Shown here: piece after piece, positions 32,241-44,290 of the stretch
How positions within the stretch are numbered: the first letter of the stretch is position 1
Layout: each line of letters opens with the position of its first letter
Source: Platanthera guangdongensis
Taxonomy: Eukaryota; Streptophyta; Magnoliopsida; Asparagales; Orchidaceae
DNA: 64,000 nt
Assembly (NCBI GenBank): GCA_039583875.1
Contig: CM077161.1
Location: 62,625,885-62,689,884 of the forward strand
Reading direction: 5' to 3'
The notes under the pieces: model-generated
What the model saw: only the letters and a program-made list of their open reading frames with translations
Databases searched by the model: none
What the model was told of the DNA's origin: nothing
Program-made: the position numbers and the translations under genes

Positions 32241-34735
32241 TGAAAGTTATTTAACTTTAGGTTAGTTAATCACCTTGGGGGGGTGAATAGGTCTTTGAGC
32301 TTTTAATAAATCTTTTACTGTTTTCAACTTATTTTATCCAGAGCTTGTCATTAAATCCTACAATCACAAAGACAAATAAGAAAACATAGCAAACAACAGA
32401 ATTTATAGTGGTTCCCCAATTGGGTATATCCACTTTTCCTCTCCACCTATCCAAGCTTATTTGTTGGACTCGGCACAAACTCCTCCAAACTGCCCCTATG
32501 AGCGTACACCTCAGATCCCGTATGATATTCAAGTCTCCTCCAAGACACACTTCTCAGCCACAAGGGCCTACACTCAGTCGTCAGCTGACCACTTACCTCA
32601 GGATGTTAAGCCCTACACTCAGGCTGGGATAATAGCCCTACCTCAGATCCCAAAGGATCCTACCTCAGAGCTCTGTAGAACTCCTACACTCAGTGACCCG
32701 CAAGCCACCTACATCAGCCTTATCTCTAAGGCCTACAGCTCATGCTTTTCAGCCCTACAACTTCAGGCACAGGGCCCTACTCTCAGAGTGCTGCAGCACT
32801 CCTACAACTCAGTACCCCTCCAGGTACCTACCTCAGTGCCCCTCCAAGCACCTACAACTCATTGAAAAGCTTGTCACCTACCCCAGGTACAAAGACCCTA
32901 CAATCAGAGACCAGCATTATCCTACCTCAGGCACTTAAGCCCTACAGCTTAGATCCTCACTTGGATCCTACCTCAGTGCCCCAACAGGGCACCTACCGCG
33001 GTGACAAATTTGTTGCCTACAGCTCAGGCATAAAGTGCCCTACACTCAGATTCAGAAAACCTGAATCCTATAGGAAATAAAACAGTAATTGAAGAAAATG
33101 AAATAAATGACTCAGAGAATTAACTCTGAGTCAACTTTGCTGGACTAAAAAAATTTCAGTCAAGCTCACCTTCTGTAGAAGGAATCAGCCTTCTTCTACA
33201 GCTATCACTTTTATACTATTGCACTGAAGAGCAGCTTCCATCTTGCTGAGAGATGAATCAGCTAAACTATTCTGTAGAGAACAACTTTGCTGAGCTTGAA
33301 GAGCTTCAACTATTCTTCTTTGCCTTCAGGCTTTCTTGGCTGGACTTCAGCTTTTAAGCTTGATCGGAAATTAATGTCCAGCCGCCTATATCAGTTTTTC
33401 TTTCTGTTCCTTTAATTTATTAACCCTAATCCTTTACTGTTTCCTCTTTTATATACTTTGATTTGAATGAACGACAACATAGTATGTGGGCCCACCAAGG
33501 ATTGGTGAGAACCAACTCCATCAGAAAGGGACAAAACATCTTTCGGCGTTGTAGAAGCTTTCTTGCAACGGCTTCCTGCAATTTTGACTTTGATGACGTC
33601 AACAGTGGTCATGAATATCTGGACTTAGAAAATTTTTCTGAATCTCATCAAGCGTTGAGTGATGTTGAGACACTCAATGCCATCAACCTTAGCTCGCAAT
33701 GCTTCTGGACTAAGAACATTTCATGGCTTTGTCTCAGCGGCTTTGTCTCAGCGGTCTCAACGGTTTTCCATTATTAGCTGAGAAAAGTCTTTGTCTCAAT
33801 GTTTTCCTCTTATCTGCTGTCTCAGCAGTTTTTGCACTTTAACTGTCTTAGTGGATTTGTCTAAGCGGTCTCAGCGGTTTTTCATTTATTAGCTGGGACA
33901 ATTCTTTGTTTCAGCTCTTTCCTCTTCATTAAAAGCGTTGAGTGAACTTGCTTCACTCAACGCATCTGGACTTCGAAAAATTCCAGCTAATTTTGTTTTC
34001 TGATGTTTACCTCTTGACTATCTCAGCGCTTCCTGCTTTATTTAGAAGCGTTGAGTGAACTTGCTTCACTCAACGCTTTTGGACTTAGATAGTTTCCAGC
34101 TAACTATGTCTCAACTATCTCAGCTATCTCAACGCCATCTTCTCAGCTGTCTCAGCTGTCTCAACTTCATCTTCTCAGTTGTCTCAGCTAACTCAACGTC
34201 ATCTTCTCAGTTGTCTTCAGGTGTCTCAACGTTATCTTCACAGCTATCTTAGCTGTCTCAGTGGTCTCAATGCCTTCTTCTCAGCGGTCTCAGCGCTTAT
34301 GCCTTGGATAGATTTTCTGGCTTTAGCTTTACAAGCTTTGAGCTGAGCTCGACAAACCGCAAACTGAGCTCGACGAACTTTGTTCTTCTCAGCGTTCTCA
34401 GTGTTTTTTGCCTTAGTCAATTTTTCTCTTGCTTTAGCTTGACAATCGTTGGGCTGAGCTCGACAAACTTCTAGCTATGCTCGACTAATTTTGTATCCGG
34501 ATTTCTTAAGCTTATGCTGAGTTTAGCTCCACGATCAGCAAGCTTATTTCGACGAACTCTAAGCTGAATTTGACGAAATTTGAGTTTACTGCCCAACTCA
34601 TTTTTCATTACTTGTCTAATCATGGACTACCTGCATGCATGAACTAAAGAATCCAATAAATACATTATGCCCCTTAGCATGATTGGTGATGACACTTCAA
34701 ATCTGGAGGAACATTATAGGACACAATTCCCAACA
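32241..34735 (-). repeat. 5' LTR of the SIRE-type element (right copy)
   Basis: About 2495 bp, clearly divergent from the left copy. TATA (33443-33455) and TGACGTCA (33594-33601) are kept at the same spacing as in the left LTR. Confidence 0.88.
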
Positions 34736-34740
34736 ACCTT
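34736..34740. other. Target-site duplication of the SIRE element, right (ACCTT)
   Basis: Pairs with ATCTT at 18334-18338. Confidence 0.6.
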
Positions 34741-34853
34741 GTCACATTGGATCCTAGTGTCAATTGACTAACCTTCTTGCCCTACCTCATATGGCATGCC
34801 ATATGTCATGCCCTAGCTCACAATACGGGTCTTGTAGGAATGGGGATGTTACA
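34741..34853 (-). repeat. Tekay/Del-like LTR, right segment (5' end)
   Basis: On the minus strand this starts TGTAACATCCCC, a start I associate with Tekay/Del gypsy LTRs. It contains a near-palindrome around CATATGGCATGCCATATG. The LTR is interrupted by the SIRE-type element and seems to continue at 18338 leftward. Confidence 0.5.
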
Positions 34854-35938
34854 TTATTTGCCGAGAAAACCCGAAAACGTTCAACATCCCTCGTTCTCGC
34901 CGAAAATCCTCAAAACTCTCTCTAGACTGTAGTGTTTTTGTCCTCAAATGAAGGCATGAGGGCTTTTTTATAGTTTTCTGGAGAGACGAGATAGTAATTG
35001 TGTCGGGTTGGATCCTGAGATGGTGAATGGCTTTGTTTCGTTCTGATAACTTGGATCACCAGTTTTCATGAAATGACGGACGTGCCCCCCCCCTCCCCCC
35101 GAGCGGTTCAAGCAAGTTGCCAAACGACGGTGGTGGCCGAAGGTGGCCGGCAGTGGCGGAGTCAGCCAGCGGAGGCAGAGGTGGAGGCAGACAGAGACGG
35201 TTGAGGACTGTGGCGCGCGCACGAGGGCCACATGCTCGTTGCGCACGCGTAAGGGGCGCTTGCTGGCTATGTGCTCTGGCGCCGCGCACATGCGCTTGGG
35301 CATTGTGAGCAGGCGGAGTTCGTGCTCGCAGCTTGCTTGAACGGGCATACCCTCTTATGTGTTTTTGGTCGGATATCTTTGATTTGACCTTCGAACTTTT
35401 AGGCGGAACCCCATGAACGTCATCTTTAGGTTTATTTTGAGCAAGTATTCTAATACCAAAAATTATGACAAAATATAAAAAATGTATTGATTTTTTCTTA
35501 TTAATCTTATAGTAATTAGAAACTATTATTGCAAATATGCAATTAAATATGATATTATAATTAATTAATAATTTATGTATTTATGTTGCTAGGTGCAAAA
35601 AAAATTTATATTAATGAAAAAATATTATTAATTATTTTACATGATTCAATGATTGAGTGATTGAGGTTCTCTGCTCTCGATTAATTAAAGTCAATAAAAA
35701 GTTTTAAAAGCATATATATTAGAATATAGTTATAATGTTAAATCTTTCAAATATAAATTCAATTATTATTATTATTATTACAAAACAAATTTGTTTATAT
35801 ATATATGATAAAAGTCATAAAACGAAAAAAAAGTAAATAAAAATAATAATGGAATGCCCTGTCATTCTAAAATTATATGCTAGTTTTAGTTTATATCAAT
35901 TCTATTATTTCAAAAAAAAAACTACTGTGTCCAAGTTG
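34854..35938. other. Region without supported gene
   Basis: A GC-rich part (35,080-35,340) gives overlapping frames on both strands without recognisable domains. The rest is AT-rich. No feature is called. Confidence 0.4.
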
Positions 35939-36566
35939 TAGGCCTGTCCAAAAGGCCGCGGCCCAGTGGGCCGGCCCGAGCCCGGCCCGGCGAAAGCCTA
36001 TTTCGGTCAGGCCCGGAAAAAGCCCGGCCCGTGCCGAGACCGGGCTCAGGGCCCTTACAGGGCCCTGGTTTTGGGGGCTATCCCGGCCCGGGCCGGGCCG
36101 GGCAAAGCCCGAAAATCGGGTCGGCCTGGGCCCGGACCCGGGCCCGGACGAAGCCCGGACCTGCTGCCAACGGCTTTAAGAGGCGTTGGAAATCCAACGG
36201 CTCTTAGAGCCGTTGGAACTTCAGCCAGCAACGCTGCTGCAGCCCTGCTGGCTGCATTACTTTGGCCTAGGGCCTAGGCAGAAGCCTAGGCCCTAGGCCA
36301 TATTAAAAAAATAAATTTTTTTTATTAAATTTTTTTTATATAACCCCCCCCCCCCCCCTCTACACGATCCCCTCTCTCTCTCTTTCTTAAGAGGGCCCGG
36401 CCCGGGGGGCCGGCTCGGGCCCCTTACCGGGGTCAAAGCCCGGGCCCGGCCCGGGCCCGGCCCGAGCCCGATAAAGAAAGGGCTCGGGCTCGGCCCGGTT
36501 TGCAAAAGCCCGGGCCCGATCAGGCCCGGTCCGGGCCGGCCCGATCGGGCCTTTTGGGCAGGCTTG
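35939..36566. mobile_element. GC-rich hAT-like MITE
   Basis: The ends are inverted: TAGGCCTGTCCAAAAGGCC on the left and GGCCTTTTGGGCAGGCTTG on the right. They are flanked by 8-bp sequences CCAAGTTG (35931-35938) and CCATGTCG (36567-36574), six of eight bases equal. An 8-bp duplication is a hAT mark. The interior is built of GGCCCGGGCC-like words and several hairpins (for example CCAACGGCTCTTAGAGCCGTTGG-like around 36,194), with no coding capacity. Frames inside it come from this composition. Confidence 0.65.
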
Positions 36567-36899
36567 CCATGTCGAGCCCACTAGGGTTGGATCATTTGAA
36601 CTTAGGAGTGACACCAATCATTGTTCTTCCTTTTAAGTAAAACTTGCGACTCTGTTGTCATGTGTATACCTTACTAATTAGCTCGAATATATATAAATCT
36701 TTATATTATAAGCAAGGACCTAATCAGCCCACGGTGTAACGTGGTGTAACATTTTAATCCCAGAATGTCCTGATAAAACAAGCTTTTGTGAGTTAATTGG
36801 GGGATATTTTGTTCATTTGGCCAGATTAGGGCTTAATAAAAAGAGAACTGCACTGTTCACCCAACTCAAAATCCCGATACCATCTTCTTCTTCTGCGCA

Positions 36900-39800
36900 G
36901 GTAGGGCAGCTCCTGCGGCATCATCTCCTCCTCTTCCTGCCCACGTCATCTCCTCCTCTTCCTGCCTGTCGCAAGACCGTCGTCGTCGCAAGACCGTCGC
37001 CGTCGCAAGACCGTCACCGTCGCAAGCCCGTCGCCGTCGTACCTTCCACGTGATTTCCCACTAGCCCATCGCAAGCCCGACGCACCTTCCGGTGACAATG
37101 CCCTGCGAATACTGCCATACCGACGCTGTCCTGCTAAGCTCTCCACTACTCTGCTACCATTTTCCACGTTCTACTCAGGTGCGACTACCATTTTCCCACT
37201 TCTCAGTTCTCGATGCTACCATTTTCTCCATTTTCCCCCTTCTACTGCGACTACCATTTTCCCCCTTCTGAGTTCTCCATGCTACCATTTTCTCTTTTCG
37301 CCCTGGCTTCTTCGGACTGCCCTCCCAGACTTCTTCGAACTGCCCTCCAGGTGCGAATCCTCCTTCCTATTATGCAAGCTCTGTATCAAGAACTCACGAG
37401 CTTGCTTTTCGCCACTGCTCCCACTATTGTTGCATGGTTATAGCTCATCAGGTCTCAGGCTCTTCTCCCCTGTCTCCTTGCTCTGCTCTCCCTGAATTTT
37501 ACATGTCCTTCGTTAAGAGGAGGAAATCAGGATGGAATTTCAACATCAGCGGCAGTTGGGGAAATGCAATGCCTAGAAGCTGAAAATGTTTTTTTCCCTG
37601 GACATTGATGGTCAATCTTAATAGATAAGACTGTGATGAAATTGATTAAGATTGTTAATGCTGCTTTGTACACGCTTCTGCAAGTAAAAAATAGTGATTC
37701 TTGTTTTCTGCTACTGATTAAGTTTAGAGTTGCTCGGTGGAAACAGCCACATGCTCTACAAAAAGTTAATCCATTTTGTTGGAGCAAAATAAGCAAATGA
37801 AGCTTTTGGGGGAGTTTCATGCAAACACATGTTAGTTTTAGCATTTAATTCGTATTTAAAAAGCAATTTACTAATAAGTTTCTCAAGGATCTCTTAGTTA
37901 TAAACCCCAAAAAAGTTATTAATATTACATATCATACTACCACAAAATGAATTATGCACAGCTCATCAAGGAAATGTAAACATGTTCAAACATGAATGCA
38001 ACATGATTTAGATGTGAATTAAGTGCATTTTCACCATTTCTGTGAAAGTTTTGTGAATCTTTTCTCCTGGTGTTCATACACCATTTTTGTGAATATTGTT
38101 TGGGTTTAAGTTGCTGTTTGAGAAATCAACTGAGGATCTATAGGTCTTATTGCCTTCATGTTTTATTTCCTTTTGCTCAAAAAAAAGTTTGAATGCTTCA
38201 ACACATAAGCACATTGTCTTCATAAGTAAGAACAGTCGAGAAAAATGGTGAAAATGAAGCAATTCCAATGTTTCCATTCGATAAACGCAAACACGGGGAA
38301 AATGTCTACATGGCCTATGTCTTCATAAGTGGAATTGCATGAAAATGACTAAACTATTATTTTTGGTTTTGTTGTAGAAGGAGTTCTCTGCCTCCCTCTC
38401 CCTCTCTCCCTTTCTCTCCATGTCTTCGTTCTCAGAGAGTAGTTGTCCAGGTCGATCTGCGTACTGCTTCATCATCCTCTCCTTCTCACTAATATTATTT
38501 AGTTTGGATTTTATAAATCTATTATCTATTGTGGTTTGTAATCTGGCTCCAAAACACAAAATATATAGTGTTTGGGGCTATTTTTGATTTATTTTCTTTC
38601 TAAGTCCTTTCTGTGATTTATTTTTGTGTGGATTGTATTGGTCTTTACATTAGGTAACAAGCACGTCTATAGCCATTTTTTAGTGATTTTCATTTTTTTA
38701 TGAGTGATTGTCTGCATAAGGTTCAATAGTTTTATTCACCAAGCACACAATAAATTTAGGTGGAGTGCTAAACATTATTTTATAACCTAATTCAAGTTAT
38801 AGAAGCATACTAAAGAGCTTTAATAAGTTTTTATGTTTTAAAAATAGGCTACTATTCTTGATTTTTAATGCACCATCTAAAAAGCATAAACATAATACAT
38901 GTTATGATAATTTAGCATATATTTTATGTACAGATATATTGATTTCTACAAATGTCACTCTCATAATAACACAAACAATTAAATAAACCATTTAATTTGC
39001 ATTTCAATCATTTAATCCAGAGGCCACATAATAGTGCATCTCACATGCAATTCCGACTTGAATACAGAATGTATGCCTGATGCGGGATACAAAATTTATG
39101 GATTGTTATCAGTGAATAGTTTTAGTATCATATATAACTGAATTGGAAGAGAGTTCTAATATATTTTAAGTATTGCGCCTCAATTCATGTCCATCTTGAT
39201 CTTTGAGCACGCACCCAATCTTAAACATACACAAATGGCTGAGCTAGTGGGTCGTCGTCATTGCTGCCAAACCGCAGTGGGACACCACTGTCAATTGCTA
39301 CCACCACCACAAATTAGTTTTAAAAAATTAAACCTGAGATAGTTATAGCAAATTAAACCGGAGATAGTTATAGAATGCTAGAGAATGATTATTGTCTTAG
39401 TACTACAAATGTCGTTCTCAATTTTTGATGCTGGAGGCCGATCAGTTTACCAAAAATTTGCAAATCTGATGCAAAACAATTTGCAATCCTTAATTTTTTT
39501 TAGAGTTTGCAAAGTGTAAAATCTATCAAGTTGTAGTTTTATTAGAGTTAAATTGTTCATTGGTTGCTATATATTCTGCGTGATATATCTGGATGGTAAA
39601 ATACTTTGGGCTCTTTAGATTTATGGCTTATTTGGTAAGAATTATGGTGGGAAGTAGAGATCACATATGTGTTTAAAATTTGATGGTATCTGTTTTTTTA
39701 TCAAAACAGTTATATTTATATAGATTAAATATTTATATATCTTTATAACTGCAGGTATATCTTTTTTATATAAGGAAATATATTGCAAAGATACCTTATA

Positions 39801-40080
39801 GTTTTTTGCACTCTGTTTTCTCTACACATACAATAATTTTTTGCAGAATATGTTGTTAGTTTTTGTGATGATTGATGATTATGTGCTTAAAAATGATAAC
39901 ACATAATTTTATTGAGTTTATTCTCAATGTTATTGACCTACAACAAAATCTCCAACTGAAGAGGACGGTGATCATGTCGCTGTCGTGGGATCTTATAATT
40001 GCAATTTTGATGTTCAATGTGACATTCACTTATTGCTCAAGTGGATGATTTGTATCAACAGAGGCCAGTGATTTTACATA
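36900..40080. other. Interior of Helitron-like element 1, no supported gene
   Basis: A C/T-rich start (36,840-37,340, with short Ser/Pro-rich frames and CGTCGCAAGACC repeats near 36,970-37,040) is followed by AT-rich noncoding sequence. No protein family is recognised. Confidence 0.4.
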
Positions 40081-40095
40081 ATGTGAGATTCACCA

Positions 40096-40380
40096 ATGTT
40101 ACCCCCTATGACAATGCATCCTCTCTCCACCAATGTTGCCGCTCATGACCATGTCGCCTCCCCCGACCAATGTCGTCGTTCCCGACTAATGTCACATCCA
40201 CTGACCAATGTCGTCGCCCCTGACCAATGTCGCCGCCCCAGACCAAAGTCGCCGCCCCCGACAAATGTCTCCCGCACAATAAATGTCGCCCTCACGACAA
40301 ATGTCGCTCCCGCGAGAAATGTAGCCCCCACGATGAATGTCGCACCCTCAACAAATGCCGCACTCACGGCCGCCACCGGT
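40096..40380. repeat. Degenerate minisatellite (GACCAATGTCGCCGCC type)
   Basis: Roughly 15-21-bp units with core AATGTCGCC / AATGTCGTC, about 15 copies. The same core forms the array at 45776-46340. Frames on both strands inside it are repeat-derived. Confidence 0.75.
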
Positions 40381-40446
40381 GGGCGTCGACCGCCACCGGC
40401 GGGCGTTGCCCGCCCCCTTCGCCGACCCCGGCGGGCTTTGCCCCTA

Positions 40447-40545
40447 TGTAATATAATATAATATATATTTATATAATATATTATAAATATACATAATATA
40501 TATATAATATATATATATATTATATATATATAATAAATTAAGTTA
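40447..40545. repeat. TA-rich microsatellite
   Basis: Imperfect run of TATAATATA words. Confidence 0.8.
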
Positions 40546-40554
40546 TTTATTTCT

Positions 40555-42610
40555 AAATCCCCCCCCCCGGTCGGGCCTCACTCCAGTCCGACAGAATCGG
40601 ACTGAAGTTTGGCTCTACCGGAAATACCCCTCCTGTGCATAAAACAATCGCGAAAATGGAGAAGGAAGGGAACAACGATCTCCTCCTTCCTCTTACCACG
40701 CGATCTCCATAGAGTGCGAATGGAGCGGCGATCTCCTCTTTGGTTTGAACTCTGATCCCTCTCTCTCTCTCCCGCAGCCCTCTCTTTCTCTCTCACTCGC
40801 CCTTTTTCTCCCGCAGGAGGAACTTCACCCTCAACCGAAAGGCGGATGCTGAATCGCTCCTCTCACTGCTGCTAGATCGCTCCTTCGCTGCTATCTGCCC
40901 CCTGTTTTGGTCGTTCTCCCTCTTGACTTGGATCCGCCTCTTCTATCCCACATCCCATTCCCTAGCTGTGGAAGATTTCCGCCTCCCGTTTCTGATTTCA
41001 CACTCGAAGCCCGTGGGACGCCGACTGCTCTAACGAACCCAACTTCTTCCTGTTTCATCTTCCTCCTCCCGGTATGAATTTCGTAAAAAACTTTGAGTAG
41101 AGCTCGCCTTCAACATATCTTCAAGCCCGTCCAGAGTTCGCCTGCGCTTTTTATGTCAGGCTTAGTTTTTGATTTGTCGTTTCCAGTTTACTTTATTCCA
41201 ATTTCGTGCAATCTTTGTTTTGATGTTTTTTAATTGATGGATTTATGTTCTGAACCAAGATAAATTTGTTGTCCACAAGTTGTTTGATGAAATTTCAGAA
41301 AATGTTAAATTTGTTCCCCACAAATTATTTTATGGAATTCCATGAAATGTTGAAGAAGTTTCACTACATTTTTTCTTTAATTTAATGGTTTCATATTTTC
41401 ATTTCTCAAATATGCAGAACAGACCTACTGGTACTTACCAAAATAAAACAAGAAACTCAGGTTAAAAAAGGAAATGGATGGAACACCACACATAACTGTG
41501 AGATAGCAAATGGATTGAAAATCTTGCTCACAATTTAATAACAATCAATGCTACATAACTGTTAATGATACTTCTAATGAAAATAGAGATTGAAAATTTG
41601 AATCCAAGCAAGTACTTGTTGTAGACTTGTAGTGGTTGTTTTTCTTTTATTTTTTTCTCACTTGCAATAATATTTTTAAAATTTTGAATTAAAAATTATC
41701 AAAATCTAAATGTTTTACTTTGTGCCCAGGTTCAGTTGTTGTAGTGTTTTCTTGGAGAAAAATAGTAATGTAGTCACGATGTTCTGAATATCTTTTGACT
41801 CCTCTCCTGAAAACTATGACCGTCGGTGAAAAATGAATCGCGGCGTTCGCTAATTGAAAAGAACTTCATCCCTCTTCGATTTCTTTGTGTGGAGTTGCCT
41901 TTTACCTACTTTCCCTGGGAAATATTTTGGTCGGGGGCTTCGCCCCCGAACCCCTGTGCAAGGGACGCGTTGCCCCCCTGAAACCCCCCAACGAGCTCAG
42001 CGCCGAGCTCGACCGGCGAAAACGTGGTGAGTGTGTGTCCAGTACACCCAACTAGTCCAAAAAATTCTTTGAAATTTCTCTTCCATTTTGCAACTGAGAA
42101 TCTGGCGGCATGTTGATTTCAATATGGATCTTGATCATCAAATCCTCTCTAGGTTTGGGTTCCTAACTCTTTACGTCTAAGCTTTCATTATGTGCTTCTA
42201 TTTGTTTATTTATGCATCCATTGTGTTCTTTATTGCACATATTCTACATTATTAACTAATTTAGTCTCTGTTTGGAGGGACATATTTTCACCGATCAAGC
42301 GATTACGGACGCATGAACCAGACTTTAAGTTTGGGGGGACTTATTTTTACCAGTAAGCGGTTATGACCACATGAACAGGACCTTAATTAAGGTCTGGTTC
42401 ATGCGGGTCCGGTTCATACGGCACGTCTCATTAAGAAGCGAGAATCTTTGGACAATTGTCGGCCTGCATACTACTTTGATGAATGATTATTTATTGGGCA
42501 GTTTGTCTTAAACATATGTTTTGTTGATTTCTCTGGTTACAACAACTATTAATCACTGGGTGTTGCGATTATTTTCTCATTACCACATTCCCTCAACAAA
42601 GAATATGCTT
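40555..42610. other. Region without supported gene; C/T-rich start resembling a 5' leader
   Basis: A short poly-C run at about 40,560 is followed by a C/T-rich stretch to about 41,070. This ends in CCCGGTATGAATTTCG, which could be a splice donor, so a 5' untranslated exon is possible but unproven. AT-rich sequence follows. At 41,930-42,030 a GGGGGCTTCGCCCCCGAACC motif occurs that resembles the one at 63,715. Confidence 0.3.
42262..42432. mobile_element. Degenerate MITE relatives (CTCCGTTTGGGGGGACT family)
   Basis: CTGTTTGGAGGGACATATTTTCACC and, within it, GTTTGGGGGGACTTATTTTTACC with AAGCGGTTATGACCACATGAAC match the arms of the foldback MITE at 58187-58316. It looks like two partial, decayed copies. 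Confidence 0.5.
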
Positions 42611-42619
42611 TGATTCAAT

Positions 42620-43081
42620 GTGAATGTGGAAGTTAAAACACAGCCAAAAGAGAGCTTAATTAAGTCCACCCTGCGCGAGGAAGATAAAACAATAAAGCTT
42701 TTTAGGATTCAGAAGAAACTTGAACATGAAACACCCAATCAAGATGAGTATCAGACACAAATAATTGTCGGGCATCCTCAAAAACAAGACTATGTCAGAA
42801 CCAAAAATCTATCAGCTAACCCATCGAGACCAAGCGGGAGCATCTCATCAGATGGACTTCTCATAGATGCAGTTAGAAGCCAAAAACTGAAAAACATGAA
42901 AAACAAATCGAGGAAAATGTTACGGTTGCGCATGCCAATGGGACACGCACGCGCCGATGAGATACCGTGGCGAGTCCTCACACAGAGGGAGATGATGACG
43001 AGCCCATCTATAGGAGGAGAGACTGAAGACGCGACGCCGGCGTGGCTATTTATTTATTTTGCACTTTATTATTTTATATGA
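42620..43081 (+). CDS. Unrecognised ORF, 153 codons
   Basis: A hydrophilic, Lys/Glu/Gln-rich frame (for example EEDKTIKLFRIQKKLEHET and SQKLKNMKNKSRKMLRLRM) ends in a short hydrophobic tail. I recognise no family. It is a possible exon or captured gene fragment. It has no obvious promoter, and the C-terminal hydrophobic residues come from AT-rich sequence, so it may be chance. Confidence 0.2.
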   Translation: MNVEVKTQPKESLIKSTLREEDKTIKLFRIQKKLEHETPNQDEYQTQIIVGHPQKQDYVRTKNLSANPSRPSGSISSDGLLIDAVRSQKLKNMKNKSRKMLRLRMPMGHARADEIPWRVLTQREMMTSPSIGGETEDATPAWLFIYFALYYFI

Positions 43082-43261
43082 TGATGTGTTCACCGGTTTT
43101 TGAATACACTCTAAATTTTCATATGTTTATCTTAACGCCTCATCATTTCTCTTCAAGGCTTAGCTATTAGCACTTTCCAGGTTTGATCTTATTCTGTTGC
43201 GAGGTAATTGTTAATCAATACATCTTGAAAAGTTCAAATTAGTTTATGTGTAGAATCTCTT

Positions 43262-43427
43262 AGGCTTTGTTTGGGAGAGCGGTGCCTTTGACCGAGGTGT
43301 GAAAATGGAGCTACAATGCAAAATAGAGCACTACCATTCGGTGGGAAATAAATCAAAATTGTAGTTTTTAGTCTTTCCCACCACTCTAGTGCTCTAAACT
43401 GGAGATTTACTAAACACGCCAATTTCT
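43262..43427. mobile_element. Possible decayed foldback MITE
   Basis: GGCTTTGTTTGGGAGAGC at the left faces GAGATTTACTAAACACGCC at the right. The ends are weakly inverted. Confidence is low. Confidence 0.25.
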
Positions 43428-43792
43428 ATCATGATGTTTCTATCCCACCGAGATGAAGTTAAGATGCTCAAACAATTGGCAAGGTTTCTTATTTGATTAT
43501 TGATATTTCAGGCAATAAGCATGATGTTAAGCCAGCCCCGTGGTGGTCATATATATCTTTATACTATAAGGAAAGAGCTAATCACCCCATGGTGTAACAT
43601 TTTATTCCCGAAATGCCCTCCTAAAAAATAGTTTTTTTGGTTTATCATTTGGGTATTTTGGTCTTTCGGCTGGATTAGCGATTAATTAAAATATAGTTGC
43701 ACTGTTCATCCGCCATAAAATCCCGATACCCGACTTTTCGTTGCTTATTCTGCGCAGGTAGGGCAACCCGTCGAAGCCCATCGCAGCGCCTA

Positions 43793-44290
43793 CATCTTCA
43801 TCTCCCGCTCGCCATATCTGCACATCGCCTCACACCGCTTCATCCCTGTTGGATTCCACTTCCATTTCCATTGTTGCTGCCCACTCCGCTGCTCCGGTCG
43901 CCCCTGCATTCTGCCGCCGGTGTTTCTGCAAGTCAAACCCAGATCGAAGCCCAAATCCAAGTTGTTGCTGCTACCAGTGTATTTGTCGTTGCCGCTGTCG
44001 CGGCCCCGTTGCTGCCGCTGCATCTTCATCTCCCGCTCTCCATATCTGCACATCGCCTCGCACCGCTTCTTCCCTATTGGATTCCACTTCCATTTCCATT
44101 GTTGCTGCCCACTCCGCTGCTCCGGTCGCCCCTGCATTCTGCCGCCGGTGTTTCCGCAAGTCAAACCCAGATCGAAGCCCAAATCCAAGTTGTTGCTGCT
44201 ACTAGTGTCTTTGTCGCTGCCGCTGTCGCGGCCCCCGTCGCTGCCGCTGTCGCGGCCCCCATCGCTGTCGCTGCCTCTTCCGCATTTTGC
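43793..44290. repeat. 228-bp tandem repeat inside Helitron-like element 2
   Basis: CATCTTCATCTCCCGCTC begins at 43793 and again at 44021. The period is 228 bp, exactly 76 codons, so the open frame 43697-44431 stays open through both units. A shorter third piece (GCAGGTCAAACCCAAATCG) is at about 44,508. Product unrecognised; rich in Ala, Pro and Ser on the plus strand. Confidence 0.7.

Larger units (their letters stand above)
18339..34735 (-). mobile_element. SIRE-type Ty1/copia retrotransposon, internally deleted and carrying a nested insertion
   Basis: The LTRs (18339-20852 and 32241-34735) are about 2.5 kb, run TG...CA, and on the minus strand start TGTTGGGAATTGTG. A primer site similar to the initiator tRNA-Met complement adjoins the right LTR and a purine tract the left LTR, so the element is on the minus strand. 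It keeps gag with a CCHC knuckle, a broken protease motif and a downstream env-like ORF. Integrase, RT and RNase H are missing. The family B copia element (23706-29819) sits between gag/protease and the env-like ORF. LTR divergence is far higher than in the Athila-type element. Confidence 0.88.
36698..40450 (+). mobile_element. Helitron-like element 1 (3' limit approximate)
   Basis: It starts with TCTTTATATTATAAGC after an A. The next 200 bp match the start of element 2 at 43556 (shared words include GGTGTAACATTTTA, AAAATCCCGATACC and CTGCGCAGGTAGGGCA). It ends near a hairpin GGCGGGC-GTT-GCCCGCC (40398-40414) after a minisatellite of GAATGTCGCC type, next to TA-rich DNA. A 5' TC, 3' hairpin and no target duplication are Helitron marks. 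A terminal CTRR was not found, so the class is inferred. No RepHel protein is present. Confidence 0.5.

Noticed and set aside
34968..35348. 126-codon minus-strand frame
   Set aside because: GC-rich composition gives overlapping frames on both strands. No domain or homologous pattern recognised.
35877..36617. Pro/Gly/Arg-rich frames on both strands
   Set aside because: Composition of the GGCCCGGG-rich MITE.
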